DNA of 64,000 nt from Pseudomonas sp. S30 (lineage in GTDB: Bacteria > Pseudomonadota > Gammaproteobacteria > Pseudomonadales > Pseudomonadaceae), in NCBI RefSeq assembly GCF_016518545.1, contig NZ_JACVTO010000013.1:100062-164061 (forward strand), given 5' to 3'. Every line of letters starts with the position of its first letter. The stretch's first letter is position 1. The notes below the pieces were generated by a model. It saw only the letters and a program-made list of their open reading frames with translations. It did not search any database and was not told the DNA's origin. Below, one piece after another: positions 51,014 to 59,624 of the stretch. Made by a program: the position numbers and the translations under genes.

Positions 51014-53917
51014 TTGGAAGGTAGTGGGCAGCTTTTCGTCCACGCGTCGTCGTCGGGGAGGTCGTTTTTGGCAAGGGAATACATATGGAGGCCATCGTTT
51101 TTTGGTCGCCTGTTCACCGGATCGCCGCCGTGGTCGTTGCGTTCGATAAACGGGCGTTTCGAATTGCATGTGAACGATGAGAGAGTCGAGATCGATCTTG
51201 ATCGAGGTGACCGCATCAGCGTGCGCCGAGGTGTTCTCTGGGGCCACCTGTCCTTCCAGGACGGTACTTTGCGGGGCTTGCCTAATACGTCTGTGGCGAG
51301 CCTCAACGAAGAAATCGCAAGCGTGGTGGGTGATCACCAGCGTCTTGTAGCGGAGAGGCTGGCGGAGGCCGAGCGACTCAGACTCGCGCGAGTAGAGCGC
51401 TTCAGGTCAGCGTATACACTCGTCACGACGTGGTTGGCCGAGGCGGAGCGCCTGCTGAATGATTCGCGAGCTCAGAGACGGTGGGTCACTCATGAACAGC
51501 AGATCGCACTGCAGGCTATCAGGCCTAAGCTCCAGATGCCCGAGAAAGAGCTGGAAACCCTGCTGGAAGACGAAGACCTGAGAAAGTCCTTGGGTGTACA
51601 GCGCGTCGACGTTCAGAACTCATTGGTCGCCTTGCGAAAGGACTGGGCAGCTCACTGGGCAACGGAGAACAAAGCGCATACCAAGAGAGAGCGGGTCGCC
51701 TCCAGCAAATTGCTTTCTAGCGTGGAAAAGCGCGCGTTGAACGATGAGCAGGCCGAGGCGGTTATTTGCTTCGATAACCGTGTTCAAGTGGCGGCGTCCG
51801 CAGGGTCTGGCAAGACGTCCACCATGGTCGCGAAGGCTGCCTACGCCATTGATCGCGGCTTTTTTCAGCCCAAAGAAATCGTGATGTTGGCGTTCAACAA
51901 GGACGCAGCAAAAGAGCTGGCTGAGCGTGCAGAACAATCGTTCAAGCGCCTGGGAATGGACGGAGTCAAGGTTCGTGCTAAGACCTTCCACAGGCTAGGC
52001 CTCGCCATCATCGGCTACGCCACTGGAAAGAAACCGCGTGTTCCAGATTGGGTGGTCAAGGAAAAACTGGCATTCGAGAAGCTGGAAACGCTTGTTGATG
52101 GGCTAAAGGACAGTTCAATCGCATTCCGCAGCCGATGGGATTTGTTCCGGCTCGTATTTGGTCGTGATCTTCCAACCTTCAAGGCAATGAAGATACCTCC
52201 AAAGACCGGTTCCAAGTCTGGCCGTCTCGTCCCTCTGCAGGGCGATCCGGTCAAAAGCCTGGAGGAGTGCATGATCGCCAACTGGCTGCACTACAACGGC
52301 GTCGAGTATGTATATGAACGCTCATATGAGCATGAGACCGCCACCGCGACCCACAGCCAGTACCACCCAGATTTCTATTACCCAGCGATTGGGTTGTACC
52401 ACGAGCATTTTGCCTTGGATGGCAATGGAAAGCCCCCTGAGCATTTTGAAGGGTACCTCGAAGATACCGTGTGGAAGCGCGCGCTGCATCGTCAGCATGG
52501 CACGCGGCTGATTGAGACCACCTCCCACCAGATCCGTGAGAACACCTGGATTGAGCACCTGACACGTGAGCTTACGAGCCGAGGGATTAAGCTCGATCCA
52601 AACCCTGATCGCCCCATACCTCCAGATCGTCAGCCACCGCTTTCGGAGATGAAGTTGATTGGGCTGATTCGAACCTTTATCGCTCATGTGAAAAGCAACT
52701 GCCTGACCCAACACGATTTGCGGGCTCGTGTCGAAGGGCTGTCGTCGGGGCTATTCACGCATCGCTACATGTTCCTGGATATCCTTTGGCCTGTGATGGA
52801 TGCCTGGAATCGAGCGTTGGAAGATGTTGGTGGACTGGATTTCGAGGACATGCTTGTGCAGGCCGCTGAGCATGTGGAGCAGGGACGCTGTAAGCCGAAA
52901 TTCCGACTGGTTATGGCTGATGAGTTTCAGGACGCATCTAGAGCGCGAGCGCGGCTCTGCAGAGCACTGGTAGGTGAGCCTGGACGCCATTTCTTTGCGG
53001 TTGGCGATGACTGGCAATCGATCAACAGGTTTGCTGGCTCTGATGTTTCGATGATGACGGACTTCAAGAGGTTTTTTGGTTCTGGACAGTTGCTCAAGCT
53101 GCAGCAGACCTTCAGATGCCCTCAAGACCTGTGCGACGTCTCCAGCCGGTTTGTCAGCAAAAATCCTGTGCAGCTCACCAAAACGGTTGTGTCTGCAACA
53201 CCTGCGGTAGGCCCGGTGCTTCGGGCCGTGATGGTGCAGGCCAAAAAAGAGATCGGGCCTGCCATCGTCACCTTCCTTGAGAGCCTGCTTGCGGGCCTCA
53301 AGGATGGATCGATCCCGAAAGCGAACGATCGCTTGATCAAGGTATGCATCCTTGGGCGTTACAACGACGAGATAGGCTACGTTCCTGAGAACTGGCAGGC
53401 GAAATGCCGAGGCCTTGTTGAGGTCTCATTTTTGAGCGTTCATCGTTCGAAGGGTACCGAAGCCGACTATGTGATTTTACCCGCCATGGTGAGTATGAAG
53501 CGTGGTCGGAGCTTTCCAAGCACGATGACAGATGACCCTGTCCTGAGCCTGGTGATGCCGGCGGGAGATTCATACCTGTTCGCAGAAGAGCGGCGTCTCT
53601 TCTATGTCGCCCTTACGCGTGCAAGGCGGACGGTGGTGATGTACACGGTGGAAAAGCAGGTGTCGGTATTCTTGAAGGAACTGGTGCAGGAAGGCGCTCT
53701 TGAGGTCAAGGATACCAACGGGGCTGCTGTCAAACTCTACCCCTGCCCCAGCTGTAAAGTGGGTGACCTTGTCATCAAGGACGGAAAGCATGGGAAATTC
53801 GTGACCTGCAACAACTTTCCAGAGTGCGATTTCAAGCCCCCGAAGCCGGCCAAGAAACCGGCCAAAAAGGCCTCTTTCTCGGGCCGTCGATTCTCTAAAC
53901 GCAGGTATAGCGTATAG
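51014..53917 (+). CDS. UvrD/helicase IV-type SF1 helicase with C-terminal topoisomerase zinc ribbon
   Basis: About 967 residues from a TTG start. An N-terminal domain of about 100 residues and a coiled coil precede Walker A (VQVAASAGSGKTSTMVAKAAYA, about 252-273) and motif Ia (MLAFNKDAAKELAERA). A long insert contains YHPDFYYP and EHFALDGNG, like the nuclease-fold insert of helicase IV relatives. Then come the DEFQD box (LVMADEFQDASRAR), GDDWQSINRFAGSD, QTFRCPQDL and VALTRARRTV. The last 60 residues are a zinc ribbon (YPCPSCKVGDLVIKDGKHGKFVTCNNFPECDF) and a basic tail. It is probably a defence or repair helicase. The start codon is uncertain. Confidence 0.88.
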   Translation: MEGSGQLFVHASSSGRSFLAREYIWRPSFFGRLFTGSPPWSLRSINGRFELHVNDERVEIDLDRGDRISVRRGVLWGHLSFQDGTLRGLPNTSVASLNEEIASVVGDHQRLVAERLAEAERLRLARVERFRSAYTLVTTWLAEAERLLNDSRAQRRWVTHEQQIALQAIRPKLQMPEKELETLLEDEDLRKSLGVQRVDVQNSLVALRKDWAAHWATENKAHTKRERVASSKLLSSVEKRALNDEQAEAVICFDNRVQVAASAGSGKTSTMVAKAAYAIDRGFFQPKEIVMLAFNKDAAKELAERAEQSFKRLGMDGVKVRAKTFHRLGLAIIGYATGKKPRVPDWVVKEKLAFEKLETLVDGLKDSSIAFRSRWDLFRLVFGRDLPTFKAMKIPPKTGSKSGRLVPLQGDPVKSLEECMIANWLHYNGVEYVYERSYEHETATATHSQYHPDFYYPAIGLYHEHFALDGNGKPPEHFEGYLEDTVWKRALHRQHGTRLIETTSHQIRENTWIEHLTRELTSRGIKLDPNPDRPIPPDRQPPLSEMKLIGLIRTFIAHVKSNCLTQHDLRARVEGLSSGLFTHRYMFLDILWPVMDAWNRALEDVGGLDFEDMLVQAAEHVEQGRCKPKFRLVMADEFQDASRARARLCRALVGEPGRHFFAVGDDWQSINRFAGSDVSMMTDFKRFFGSGQLLKLQQTFRCPQDLCDVSSRFVSKNPVQLTKTVVSATPAVGPVLRAVMVQAKKEIGPAIVTFLESLLAGLKDGSIPKANDRLIKVCILGRYNDEIGYVPENWQAKCRGLVEVSFLSVHRSKGTEADYVILPAMVSMKRGRSFPSTMTDDPVLSLVMPAGDSYLFAEERRLFYVALTRARRTVVMYTVEKQVSVFLKELVQEGALEVKDTNGAAVKLYPCPSCKVGDLVIKDGKHGKFVTCNNFPECDFKPPKPAKKPAKKASFSGRRFSKRRYSV

Positions 53918-54068
53918 GTAGGATAGCCCGTGTGGTTGATTACCGACGCCTTGCGTCATCCCCACCAAAGCCTGCCGTAGTGCTTGCAATCGCCTCCAAT
54001 ACTGAAACCCAGAGGTACGCGTAGGTCGAACGGGTTGTCTGTCTGGATGGTGGCTCATGGGATTGTAA

Positions 54069-54087
54069 TATCCCCCCTGGGGGGATA
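54069..54087. promoter_or_regulatory. Operator for a CsoR/RcnR-family repressor
   Basis: TATCCCCCCTGGGGGGATA is an exact 9+1+9 inverted repeat 47 bp before the DUF3147 gene. Long C/G runs bounded by TAT/ATA are the hallmark of CsoR/RcnR/FrmR operators, and such a repressor gene lies in the same operon. Confidence 0.8.
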
Positions 54088-54134
54088 CGATCAGACTTCA
54101 TTTTTTGAGGCGTGTCTCGGACGCATCCAAGCCT

Positions 54135-54485
54135 ATGAGCTGGCTGATCACCAAATACTTCATCACCTCTGCCATCGTTGTCCTGATGTCGGAGTTTGCC
54201 AAGCGCAGCGACAAGCTAGGCGGTTTGATCGCGTCGCTGCCCTTGGTGACGGTGCTCACCTTGGTCTGGCTGCACTACGAACAGCAGAGCCCAGACAAGA
54301 TCGCCAATCATGCCTGGTACACCTTCTGGTACGTCGTGCCCACCTTGCCCATGTTCCTGATCTTTCCCAAGCTCATCGAGCGAATGGGGTTCTGGCCAGC
54401 GCTGTGCATCGCTATGGTTTCCAGCATGGTGATCTTCGTAGTATTTGCCACTGTGCTACGGCGTTTCGGAATCGATCTGCTTTGA
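54135..54485 (+). CDS. DUF3147-like integral membrane protein
   Basis: The 116-residue protein has four hydrophobic segments (FITSAIVVLMSEFA, LGGLIASLPLVTVLTLVWLHY, TFWYVVPTLPMFLIF, WPALCIAMVSSMVIFVVFATVL) and fits DUF3147. The MSWLITKYF start is preferred over a codon 30 bp upstream. It is the first gene after the palindromic operator and is followed within 60 bp by the repressor gene, so it should be repressed until metal or aldehyde appears. Function unknown. Confidence 0.8.
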   Translation: MSWLITKYFITSAIVVLMSEFAKRSDKLGGLIASLPLVTVLTLVWLHYEQQSPDKIANHAWYTFWYVVPTLPMFLIFPKLIERMGFWPALCIAMVSSMVIFVVFATVLRRFGIDLL

Positions 54486-54542
54486 GTGCATGAGCAACCC
54501 CAGGTAGGGGATACTGCGTCCTCACTGTCGCCGGATCAGATC

Positions 54543-54836
54543 ATGACCAACCATACGCCTCAGCATGAGCATACCCATCAGTCTCACGACGCTATCGTGA
54601 AGCGCCTCAAGCGTGCCGAGGGCCATCTGCGCAGTATCGTGACGATGATCGAGGATGGCAGGGCATGCGTTGATATTGCCCAGCAACTGCATGCAGTGGA
54701 GAAGGCCGTCTTGCAGGCCAAGCGCACGCTGATCCAGGATCATATCGATCATTGCCTGGAGCATGCAGTCGATGCCATGGCCAGCGGCGAAGGTGCATCG
54801 CTTGAGGAGTTCAAGCAGATCACCAAGTACCTGTAG
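54543..54836 (+). CDS. CsoR/RcnR/FrmR-family metal- or formaldehyde-responsive repressor
   Basis: The 97-residue all-helical protein (HDAIVKRLKRAEGHLRSIVTMIEDGRACVDIAQQLHAV) carries the family fingerprint, with the Cys in DGRACVDIAQQ and the HIDHCLEHAV segment supplying His ligands. The His-rich N-terminus (NHTPQHEHTHQSH) suggests nickel or cobalt. It should bind the C/G-rich palindrome upstream and release it on effector binding. The start is the ATG at 54543; it is part of a three-gene operon. Confidence 0.88.
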   Translation: MTNHTPQHEHTHQSHDAIVKRLKRAEGHLRSIVTMIEDGRACVDIAQQLHAVEKAVLQAKRTLIQDHIDHCLEHAVDAMASGEGASLEEFKQITKYL

Positions 54837-54845
54837 GCAGCCGCC

Positions 54846-55280
54846 ATGTGGGCCACCGGGTACATCGGGTTGTTCGTCTCGGCATTCGGTGCCGCTACTC
54901 TGCTCCCACTCCAATCGGAGGCTGTTTTGGTTGCTTTGTTATGGGCCAAGCAGCATCCGGTGTGGACGCTGTTGTTGGTGGCCACTGCGGGGAACGTATT
55001 GGGCTCGCTCGTAAACTGGGTGCTCGGGCGATACCTTGAGCATTGCCGTGAAAAGCGCTGGCTCCCTGTCTCCGCCAGGCGCCTGGAGAGTGTCCAGCGG
55101 ACGTACCAACGTTATGGTCGATGGTCTTTGCTACTGAGTTGGATGCCCGTCATCGGTGATCCCCTCACATTGGTTGCGGGGTTGATGAGAGAGCCGTTGT
55201 GGAGCTTCCTGATCATTGTGACAGTCGCTAAGGCCGCTCGTTACGGTGTTCTTGGAGCGATTACCGCCGGTTGGACATGA
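54846..55280 (+). CDS. YqaA/DedA-type membrane protein
   Basis: The 144-residue protein has several hydrophobic helices and the SNARE-associated/DedA pattern (FGAATLLPLQSEAVLVALL, ATAGNVLGSLVNWVLGRYLE, LLSWMPVIGDPLTLVAGLMREP). YqaA proteins are short DedA relatives that affect membrane composition or export. It begins 10 bp after the repressor gene ends, so it belongs to the same regulated operon. Confidence 0.85.
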   Translation: MWATGYIGLFVSAFGAATLLPLQSEAVLVALLWAKQHPVWTLLLVATAGNVLGSLVNWVLGRYLEHCREKRWLPVSARRLESVQRTYQRYGRWSLLLSWMPVIGDPLTLVAGLMREPLWSFLIIVTVAKAARYGVLGAITAGWT

Positions 55281-55330
55281 AAGCTTGAAGGATGTGATGC
55301 TGCTTGAACGTTGAAGATTGTTGATTCAAA

Positions 55331-55389
55331 GCAACTCAAAAAATTGTATAGTCAAAGTTACTGCTTCTTAATAATTTTTTTTGAGTTGC
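55331..55389. repeat. 13-bp perfect inverted repeat in AT-rich DNA
   Basis: GCAACTCAAAAAA (55331-55343) is exactly complementary to TTTTTTGAGTTGC (55377-55389), with 33 nt between. It lies after the DedA-like gene and before the convergent HEPN gene. It may be a bidirectional terminator or the remains of a small element; no target duplication is seen. Confidence 0.55.
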
Positions 55390-55499
55390 TATGAGATTTA
55401 TTTCCGGTGGTTTTGCTATAGATTCTCGCGATAGGCCTATTCGAGTTCGACCTACAAGGTCTGAGCGGCCAGCGCTACGTTTGCATGGTGCAGATCCCG

Positions 55500-56267
55500 C
55501 TAGCGAGAGTAGTTGATGTAGCCAAAACTGTAGTTTTTTATCATGTTCAGAGTTTTTTCAGCTCGTCCAGGAGCTGGGCAAGCTTGGGCACTGATGTCTT
55601 GTAGGAATTTCTTTGTTACTGTCATGAAATGTTCCGGTACGGCATGCTCCGCCAAGTTTTCAAAAAAACCTTCATGCCCGAATTTACTTTTAAGGTAGAC
55701 GTGCGCCCTCTGCATTTTTCGTTGCCATGTATAAGGGTAGATGTCCTTATCTTCTTCTTCCATTTTCTCGCTTGGCTGAATGATGGCAGTGCCGTGCGCA
55801 ATAAAATTCCTTAAGACAAATAGGGCGTTGATCCCTTCTTTGGTGCTTTCGTCAGTTATCTTGTCCATAGATATATTGAAATAGAATAGATATTGATTTT
55901 TTAAATTTTCCCATCCGCCTTGAAGTTCGACTTCGTCGCGAAATTTACAGAGGAGTTCTTCAGGCTTTGTTGGGCCTGACCTTCCCGATCTGTTTGCTTC
56001 GTCAACCATCAAGTTGATATCTGTTGAAAGCTTCTCCGATATTATGCTTCTAAGTGTGCCTTCTAGGATGGAAGCGTTCAGAGTAATTAGGGCTAGAGAT
56101 TGATTATAATTGGCATAGTCATGCTTGGGAGGGGCTGTTTTATTTAGTTCGGCGGACGGATCGAGGTTTAAGGGAGTTCGAATTGTTAGAGCTTTCTTGT
56201 ACCCTAGCGCAAGAACCTCATATGCGATAAGTAATGAGCTGCTGGTCTCCCATATTTTATGTTTCAC
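55500..56267 (-). CDS. Probable HEPN-domain protein
   Basis: The 255-residue, mostly helical, AT-rich gene product contains NALFVLRNFIAHGTAI at about residues 150-165. This has the R-x4-H (R-N-F-I-A-H) motif that forms the active site of HEPN RNases in defence and toxin systems, preceded by a helix with acidic residues (EELLCKFRDEVELQGGWENL). It has no nucleotidyltransferase (MNT) antitoxin neighbour. RNA cleavage is plausible but the motif is short, so the call is moderate. Confidence 0.6.
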   Translation of the reverse strand: MKHKIWETSSSLLIAYEVLALGYKKALTIRTPLNLDPSAELNKTAPPKHDYANYNQSLALITLNASILEGTLRSIISEKLSTDINLMVDEANRSGRSGPTKPEELLCKFRDEVELQGGWENLKNQYLFYFNISMDKITDESTKEGINALFVLRNFIAHGTAIIQPSEKMEEEDKDIYPYTWQRKMQRAHVYLKSKFGHEGFFENLAEHAVPEHFMTVTKKFLQDISAQACPAPGRAEKTLNMIKNYSFGYINYSR

Positions 56268-56407
56268 GCGTCTCTCCTTTAGCTTTTTGGTAGGATCTAA
56301 GGCGGCTATGGTTACAGAGGTTTTTAGTCGGAGTGGATGCGACTGGTGACTAAGCTAAATACAGTTTTATATTTGTGGGCATGCTGGTAGCGTATTGGTT
56401 AAGTCCC

Positions 56408-56602
56408 CTAATCATCCAGATTCGCCGCGAGATGCTGAATCAACTGGCGCGGGCTCTTCGTATCCACAATCTGAAAAATGATGTCCCGCTTACTCCGTGG
56501 GAGCTTTTTGACCACGTTTCTGGCCGCACGCCGAATGGCCTCGTCAGACCCATGGATGCGGTCGGCTAAAAGCAATACCAGGATGGCGTCAGAAAGGGTC
56601 AT
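56408..56602 (-). CDS. Small hypothetical protein, possible partner of the XRE regulator
   Basis: The 64-residue product (MTLSDAILVLLLADRIHGSDEAIRRAARNVVKKLPRSK) is helical and basic with no recognised domain. It starts 91 bp after the XRE gene ends on the same strand. No strong ribosome site is visible, so it is uncertain. Confidence 0.4.
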   Translation of the reverse strand: MTLSDAILVLLLADRIHGSDEAIRRAARNVVKKLPRSKRDIIFQIVDTKSPRQLIQHLAANLDD

Positions 56603-56693
56603 GATCAGCTTGATCGCAAACTTGAGTTGAGTCGTTTGGTGCCGGGCAAACGCGAGAATAGACCAGCGCCATTCGCCCCTCTGCCAGGTGTTG

Positions 56694-57152
56694 TCACTGA
56701 CTCCAAAAATCAGCCACCGTCGATTTTGCCAGCTGCAATTTCTCAGCAGTCTGACGCTGCGTCATGCCGGCAGCCTTGCATTCCTGGACGCTGGCCCGTC
56801 GAGATTCGCGCTTTTCCACACGCACTTGCGCGGGCCCGAGGTTGATCTGATCCGCGAGGTTTTCCATTCCACCCGCCTCGCGAAACGCAGCCAGCTCCTC
56901 TTCGATCCGCTGTATCACCGATGCCAGGGGCTCGTCTCTATCCGCCGACGCGCTGAGTACCAGCAGTGTCAGTGCATCAATGTCCAGAGCCTTGCCAATG
57001 GCCTCTAATTTCCCGAGCGTTACGTCCGACCGCCCGTGTTCGAGAAGCTGAACGTACGACCGTCCAGCGGCGCCGCCTAGGTCGGTTTGAGCCAGGTCAT
57101 GAGTTGACCTGATCGCCCTAAGGGCAACACCCAGGCCGTCACGCAGCGCCAT
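56694..57152 (-). CDS. XRE-family regulator with a second helix-turn-helix
   Basis: The 152-residue protein has an N-terminal XRE helix-turn-helix (RAIRSTHDLAQTDLGGAAGRSYVQLLEHGRSDVTLGKLEAIGKAL). Its C-terminal helix-turn-helix (QECKAAGMTQRQTAEKLQLAKSTVADFW) is of the Hin/resolvase-like type. The double DNA-binding design is common in island regulators. Its targets are unknown; the divergent 57,487 operon is the nearest. Confidence 0.8.
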   Translation of the reverse strand: MALRDGLGVALRAIRSTHDLAQTDLGGAAGRSYVQLLEHGRSDVTLGKLEAIGKALDIDALTLLVLSASADRDEPLASVIQRIEEELAAFREAGGMENLADQINLGPAQVRVEKRESRRASVQECKAAGMTQRQTAEKLQLAKSTVADFWSQ

Positions 57153-57486
57153 GTCGTTTCCTCAAAAACGAGGATAAAGCCACGTTGTCATGCCCGAATC
57201 GACAGTATATATTGTGCCGTGTCGGGCGAGTGGTGTTACCGGCTGCAGCGTTCGGAGCGCACGACCGCCTGCTCAAACGCTGCAATACCCAAGGCAAGAG
57301 AGCCGTTTGGGCAGGATTTCAATATAGGCCTAATTCGTGTTTCGGGTGCTTCCCAGGGGCGCCAGATCCTTGCGCCTCAGTTGCTTACGGTGTCGACATC
57401 GCTCTACTGACCGGGATGCAATCCAGCGGGGAGAGCACGAGTCAGCGCTGCAAGGTTGGAAATATACAGTGGAAAGGTGAGGGGTT
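57153..57486. other. Intergenic region between divergent XRE gene and phosphoesterase operon
   Basis: About 330 bp without a supportable gene; probably holds both promoters. A short frame over it lacks protein-like composition. Confidence 0.4.
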
Positions 57487-57774
57487 ATGGGAGCGCCGCG
57501 ACAAGTTCTGGCAGCTCAGGCGCTGGACTTTGGCATTACGATTACTGGCTATCTGTGTGCTGCTCGTTTCTATTCGCCAGTGCTAGTGGGTACTGTTTTC
57601 GGAGATGCAAAGGCGCGATTCAGAGAGGGCGCGATGATCCGGACGTCGGCGATATTGATGGCCTGTGAGTCACGAGGTTTTCTGCTGTGTCGGACGTTCT
57701 CTGGCAGCGTGTACGTCGTATGTGATTGGGCCAGCAGCGATCAAGTATTCAACGTAGATGGGGTCGTCCATTGA
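57487..57774 (+). CDS. Small hypothetical protein coupled to a metallophosphoesterase
   Basis: The 95-residue protein (MGAPRQVLAAQALDFGITITGYLCAARFY) has a GTGAGGGG-type ribosome site. Its stop codon overlaps the TTG start of the phosphoesterase gene (TTGA at 57771-57774). Translational coupling suggests both are made in fixed ratio. The protein has no recognised domain; the FREGAMIRTSAILMACESRG segment looks conserved. Confidence 0.6.
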   Translation: MGAPRQVLAAQALDFGITITGYLCAARFYSPVLVGTVFGDAKARFREGAMIRTSAILMACESRGFLLCRTFSGSVYVVCDWASSDQVFNVDGVVH

Positions 57775-58499
57775 AGATCCGTGTCCTGTCAGACCTCCAT
57801 CTTGAGTTTGAACCATACGCCCCCGTCGACGTTGAGGCCGAATTGGTAGTGCTCGCTGGAGACATTCACACGAAAAATCGAGGTGTCGCTTGGGCAAATC
57901 AAGCATTCAACTGTCCTGTCATTTACGTCCTAGGGAATCACGAGCTTTACACCGGGCACCTTGATCGAACAATTGAAAAAATGAGGCTCCAGGCGGCGCC
58001 GCATGTGCACATTCTTGAATGTGAAACCTTCATCGCCGATGGCGTCCGTTTTCTCTGCGCAACCGCTTGGACTGATTTTACTTCGACAGGAAATCTTGCG
58101 GTGGCTTCATCCGTGGCCAGGCACGAGATGAACGACTTCCGAATGACCCGATGCGGCCAAGGATATAGACGCATCAGGCCAGACGACTTGATCGCCAAGA
58201 ATCGCGCGACCCGAGCCTGGCTAGCCGAGGAGCTCAACAGGCCGTTTGCTGGGAGGACGGTCGTTGTTACCCACCATGCCCCTATACCTCAGGTCATCGG
58301 TTACAAACACGAAGGGCACTTGAACGCGGCTTATGCAAATGCTTGGCATGACTTGCTGCCTCTGGCGGATGCGTGGATCTTCGGACACACACATCTAGCA
58401 GTCGATGTCGTGATGGGAGACTGCCGCCTGGTGTCAAACCCAAAAGGCTACCCCCAAGAAGACACCGGGTTCGACCCTTGGAAGCTGATTGAGATTTGA
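57771..58499 (+). CDS. Calcineurin-like metallophosphoesterase
   Basis: The 242-residue protein from the TTG at 57771 has the full metallophosphoesterase motif set: VLSDLHLEF (D-x-H), AGDIH (GD), LGNHELY (GNHE), VVTHHAP and FGHTHLAVD (GH-x-H). It should bind two metal ions and hydrolyse phosphomono- or diesters. It is coupled to the gene before, and the next gene's GTG start overlaps its stop codon by one base, making a three-gene operon. Confidence 0.88.
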   Translation: MKIRVLSDLHLEFEPYAPVDVEAELVVLAGDIHTKNRGVAWANQAFNCPVIYVLGNHELYTGHLDRTIEKMRLQAAPHVHILECETFIADGVRFLCATAWTDFTSTGNLAVASSVARHEMNDFRMTRCGQGYRRIRPDDLIAKNRATRAWLAEELNRPFAGRTVVVTHHAPIPQVIGYKHEGHLNAAYANAWHDLLPLADAWIFGHTHLAVDVVMGDCRLVSNPKGYPQEDTGFDPWKLIEI

Positions 58500-58799
58500 G
58501 TGAATATGCTGCGAGAAAATGTAATGCGCGCCAACTCAGAAGGTGACCTGCCCTGGGTTGTGATCAAAGCCCGCGAACTCGACTGGGGCGTGTTAATCGA
58601 CGCGTTTCTAGTCGACGCTGCCAAAGTCGGTGACAGATATGTGGCGCAGGTATTTGATGATCGATCCGGGCTGGCTGAGAACGGCTCTACTGTGGTCACA
58701 CCACTTCTGAAGCTGGTCTGCTCGCAGGGTATGTTCAAGATGTTCAGAAGTATCTGTGGCAATGACCACTACGTAGTCGCGTCTGAGTATCGAGACTGA
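58500..58799 (+). CDS. Small hypothetical protein, third gene of the phosphoesterase operon
   Basis: The 99-residue product starts at a GTG directly after the phosphoesterase stop codon, or at the ATG at 58506. It is a compact mixed protein (LPWVVIKARELDWGVLIDAFLVDAAKVGDRYVAQVFDD) with no known family. Operon position suggests a linked role. Confidence 0.55.
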   Translation: MNMLRENVMRANSEGDLPWVVIKARELDWGVLIDAFLVDAAKVGDRYVAQVFDDRSGLAENGSTVVTPLLKLVCSQGMFKMFRSICGNDHYVVASEYRD

Positions 58800-58865
58800 G
58801 GTGCTACCTAGAGGGGCACAAGCGCACTGCCCGTGTGTCGATGAATCCATCATGTGAGGCCTACC

Positions 58866-59504
58866 ATGCTTCCGTCTGCTGCGATCTTTGACGCGTTCGG
58901 CACGCTGCTCGACATCAAGCATCGAACGCATCCCTACCGAATGCTCCTGCGTGAAGGTGCCCGCCAAGGGCGTGCTCCTCGCGCCGAAGACCTGCGCTCC
59001 CTGATGACCTGGAACTGCTCGATCGGTGAGGCTGCTGACCAGTTGGGTATACGTATCTCAGCTGAGCGTATGGAGGTGATCCAGGCGGCACTCGCCGATG
59101 AGCTTGAATCACTGGTGCCCTTCACTGACGGACTCGAATCCGTTGAGATGCTCCGTGGTGCCGGTGTTCGTGTCGGCATCTGCTCGAACCTTTCGGCGGC
59201 CTACGGCGCAGGTGTGAAACGGCTTCTCTCTGCGGCGGACGCTTTCGCGTTGAGCTATGAGGTCGGAGCCATCAAGCCTGAACCGTTGATTTACCACGCC
59301 ATGTGCCACTCGTTGGGTGTTCAGCCCCATCGATACCTACTGCCAGGGGCGCCATCAATACTGATGATCGGTGACTCGCCCCGCTGCGACAGAGATGGGC
59401 CCCGCACGCTTGGGATCTCGGGACATCTTTTGACGAGGGGACGCGGCAGGATAGAAAACCTCGTTCAGTTCGCAGAGTTGGTTCTGCAGTCCACTGGCCA
59501 CTGA
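58866..59504 (+). CDS. HAD-family hydrolase (haloacid-dehalogenase-like phosphatase)
   Basis: The 212-residue protein has the HAD motifs. Motif I is IFDAFGTLLD (nucleophile Asp), motif II VGICSNLSAAYG, motif III the Lys in GAIKPEPLIY, and motif IV MIGDSPRCDRDGP. A cap domain (RAEDLRSLMTWNCSIGEAADQL) lies between motifs I and II. The start at 58866 has a GAGG site eight bases before; a GTG at 58854 is also in frame. The substrate is unknown. Confidence 0.88.
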   Translation: MLPSAAIFDAFGTLLDIKHRTHPYRMLLREGARQGRAPRAEDLRSLMTWNCSIGEAADQLGIRISAERMEVIQAALADELESLVPFTDGLESVEMLRGAGVRVGICSNLSAAYGAGVKRLLSAADAFALSYEVGAIKPEPLIYHAMCHSLGVQPHRYLLPGAPSILMIGDSPRCDRDGPRTLGISGHLLTRGRGRIENLVQFAELVLQSTGH

Positions 59505-59624
59505 GCGACATCAGTCAGTGTCATTCCAATGCACGACCCTTGAACTGCACGGGGTGCTAGCGGAAAGCCCCAGACTCCGAACATGGTCACCACGTTTCCT
59601 GGGACTATCTCCAATCGCGGAGGG

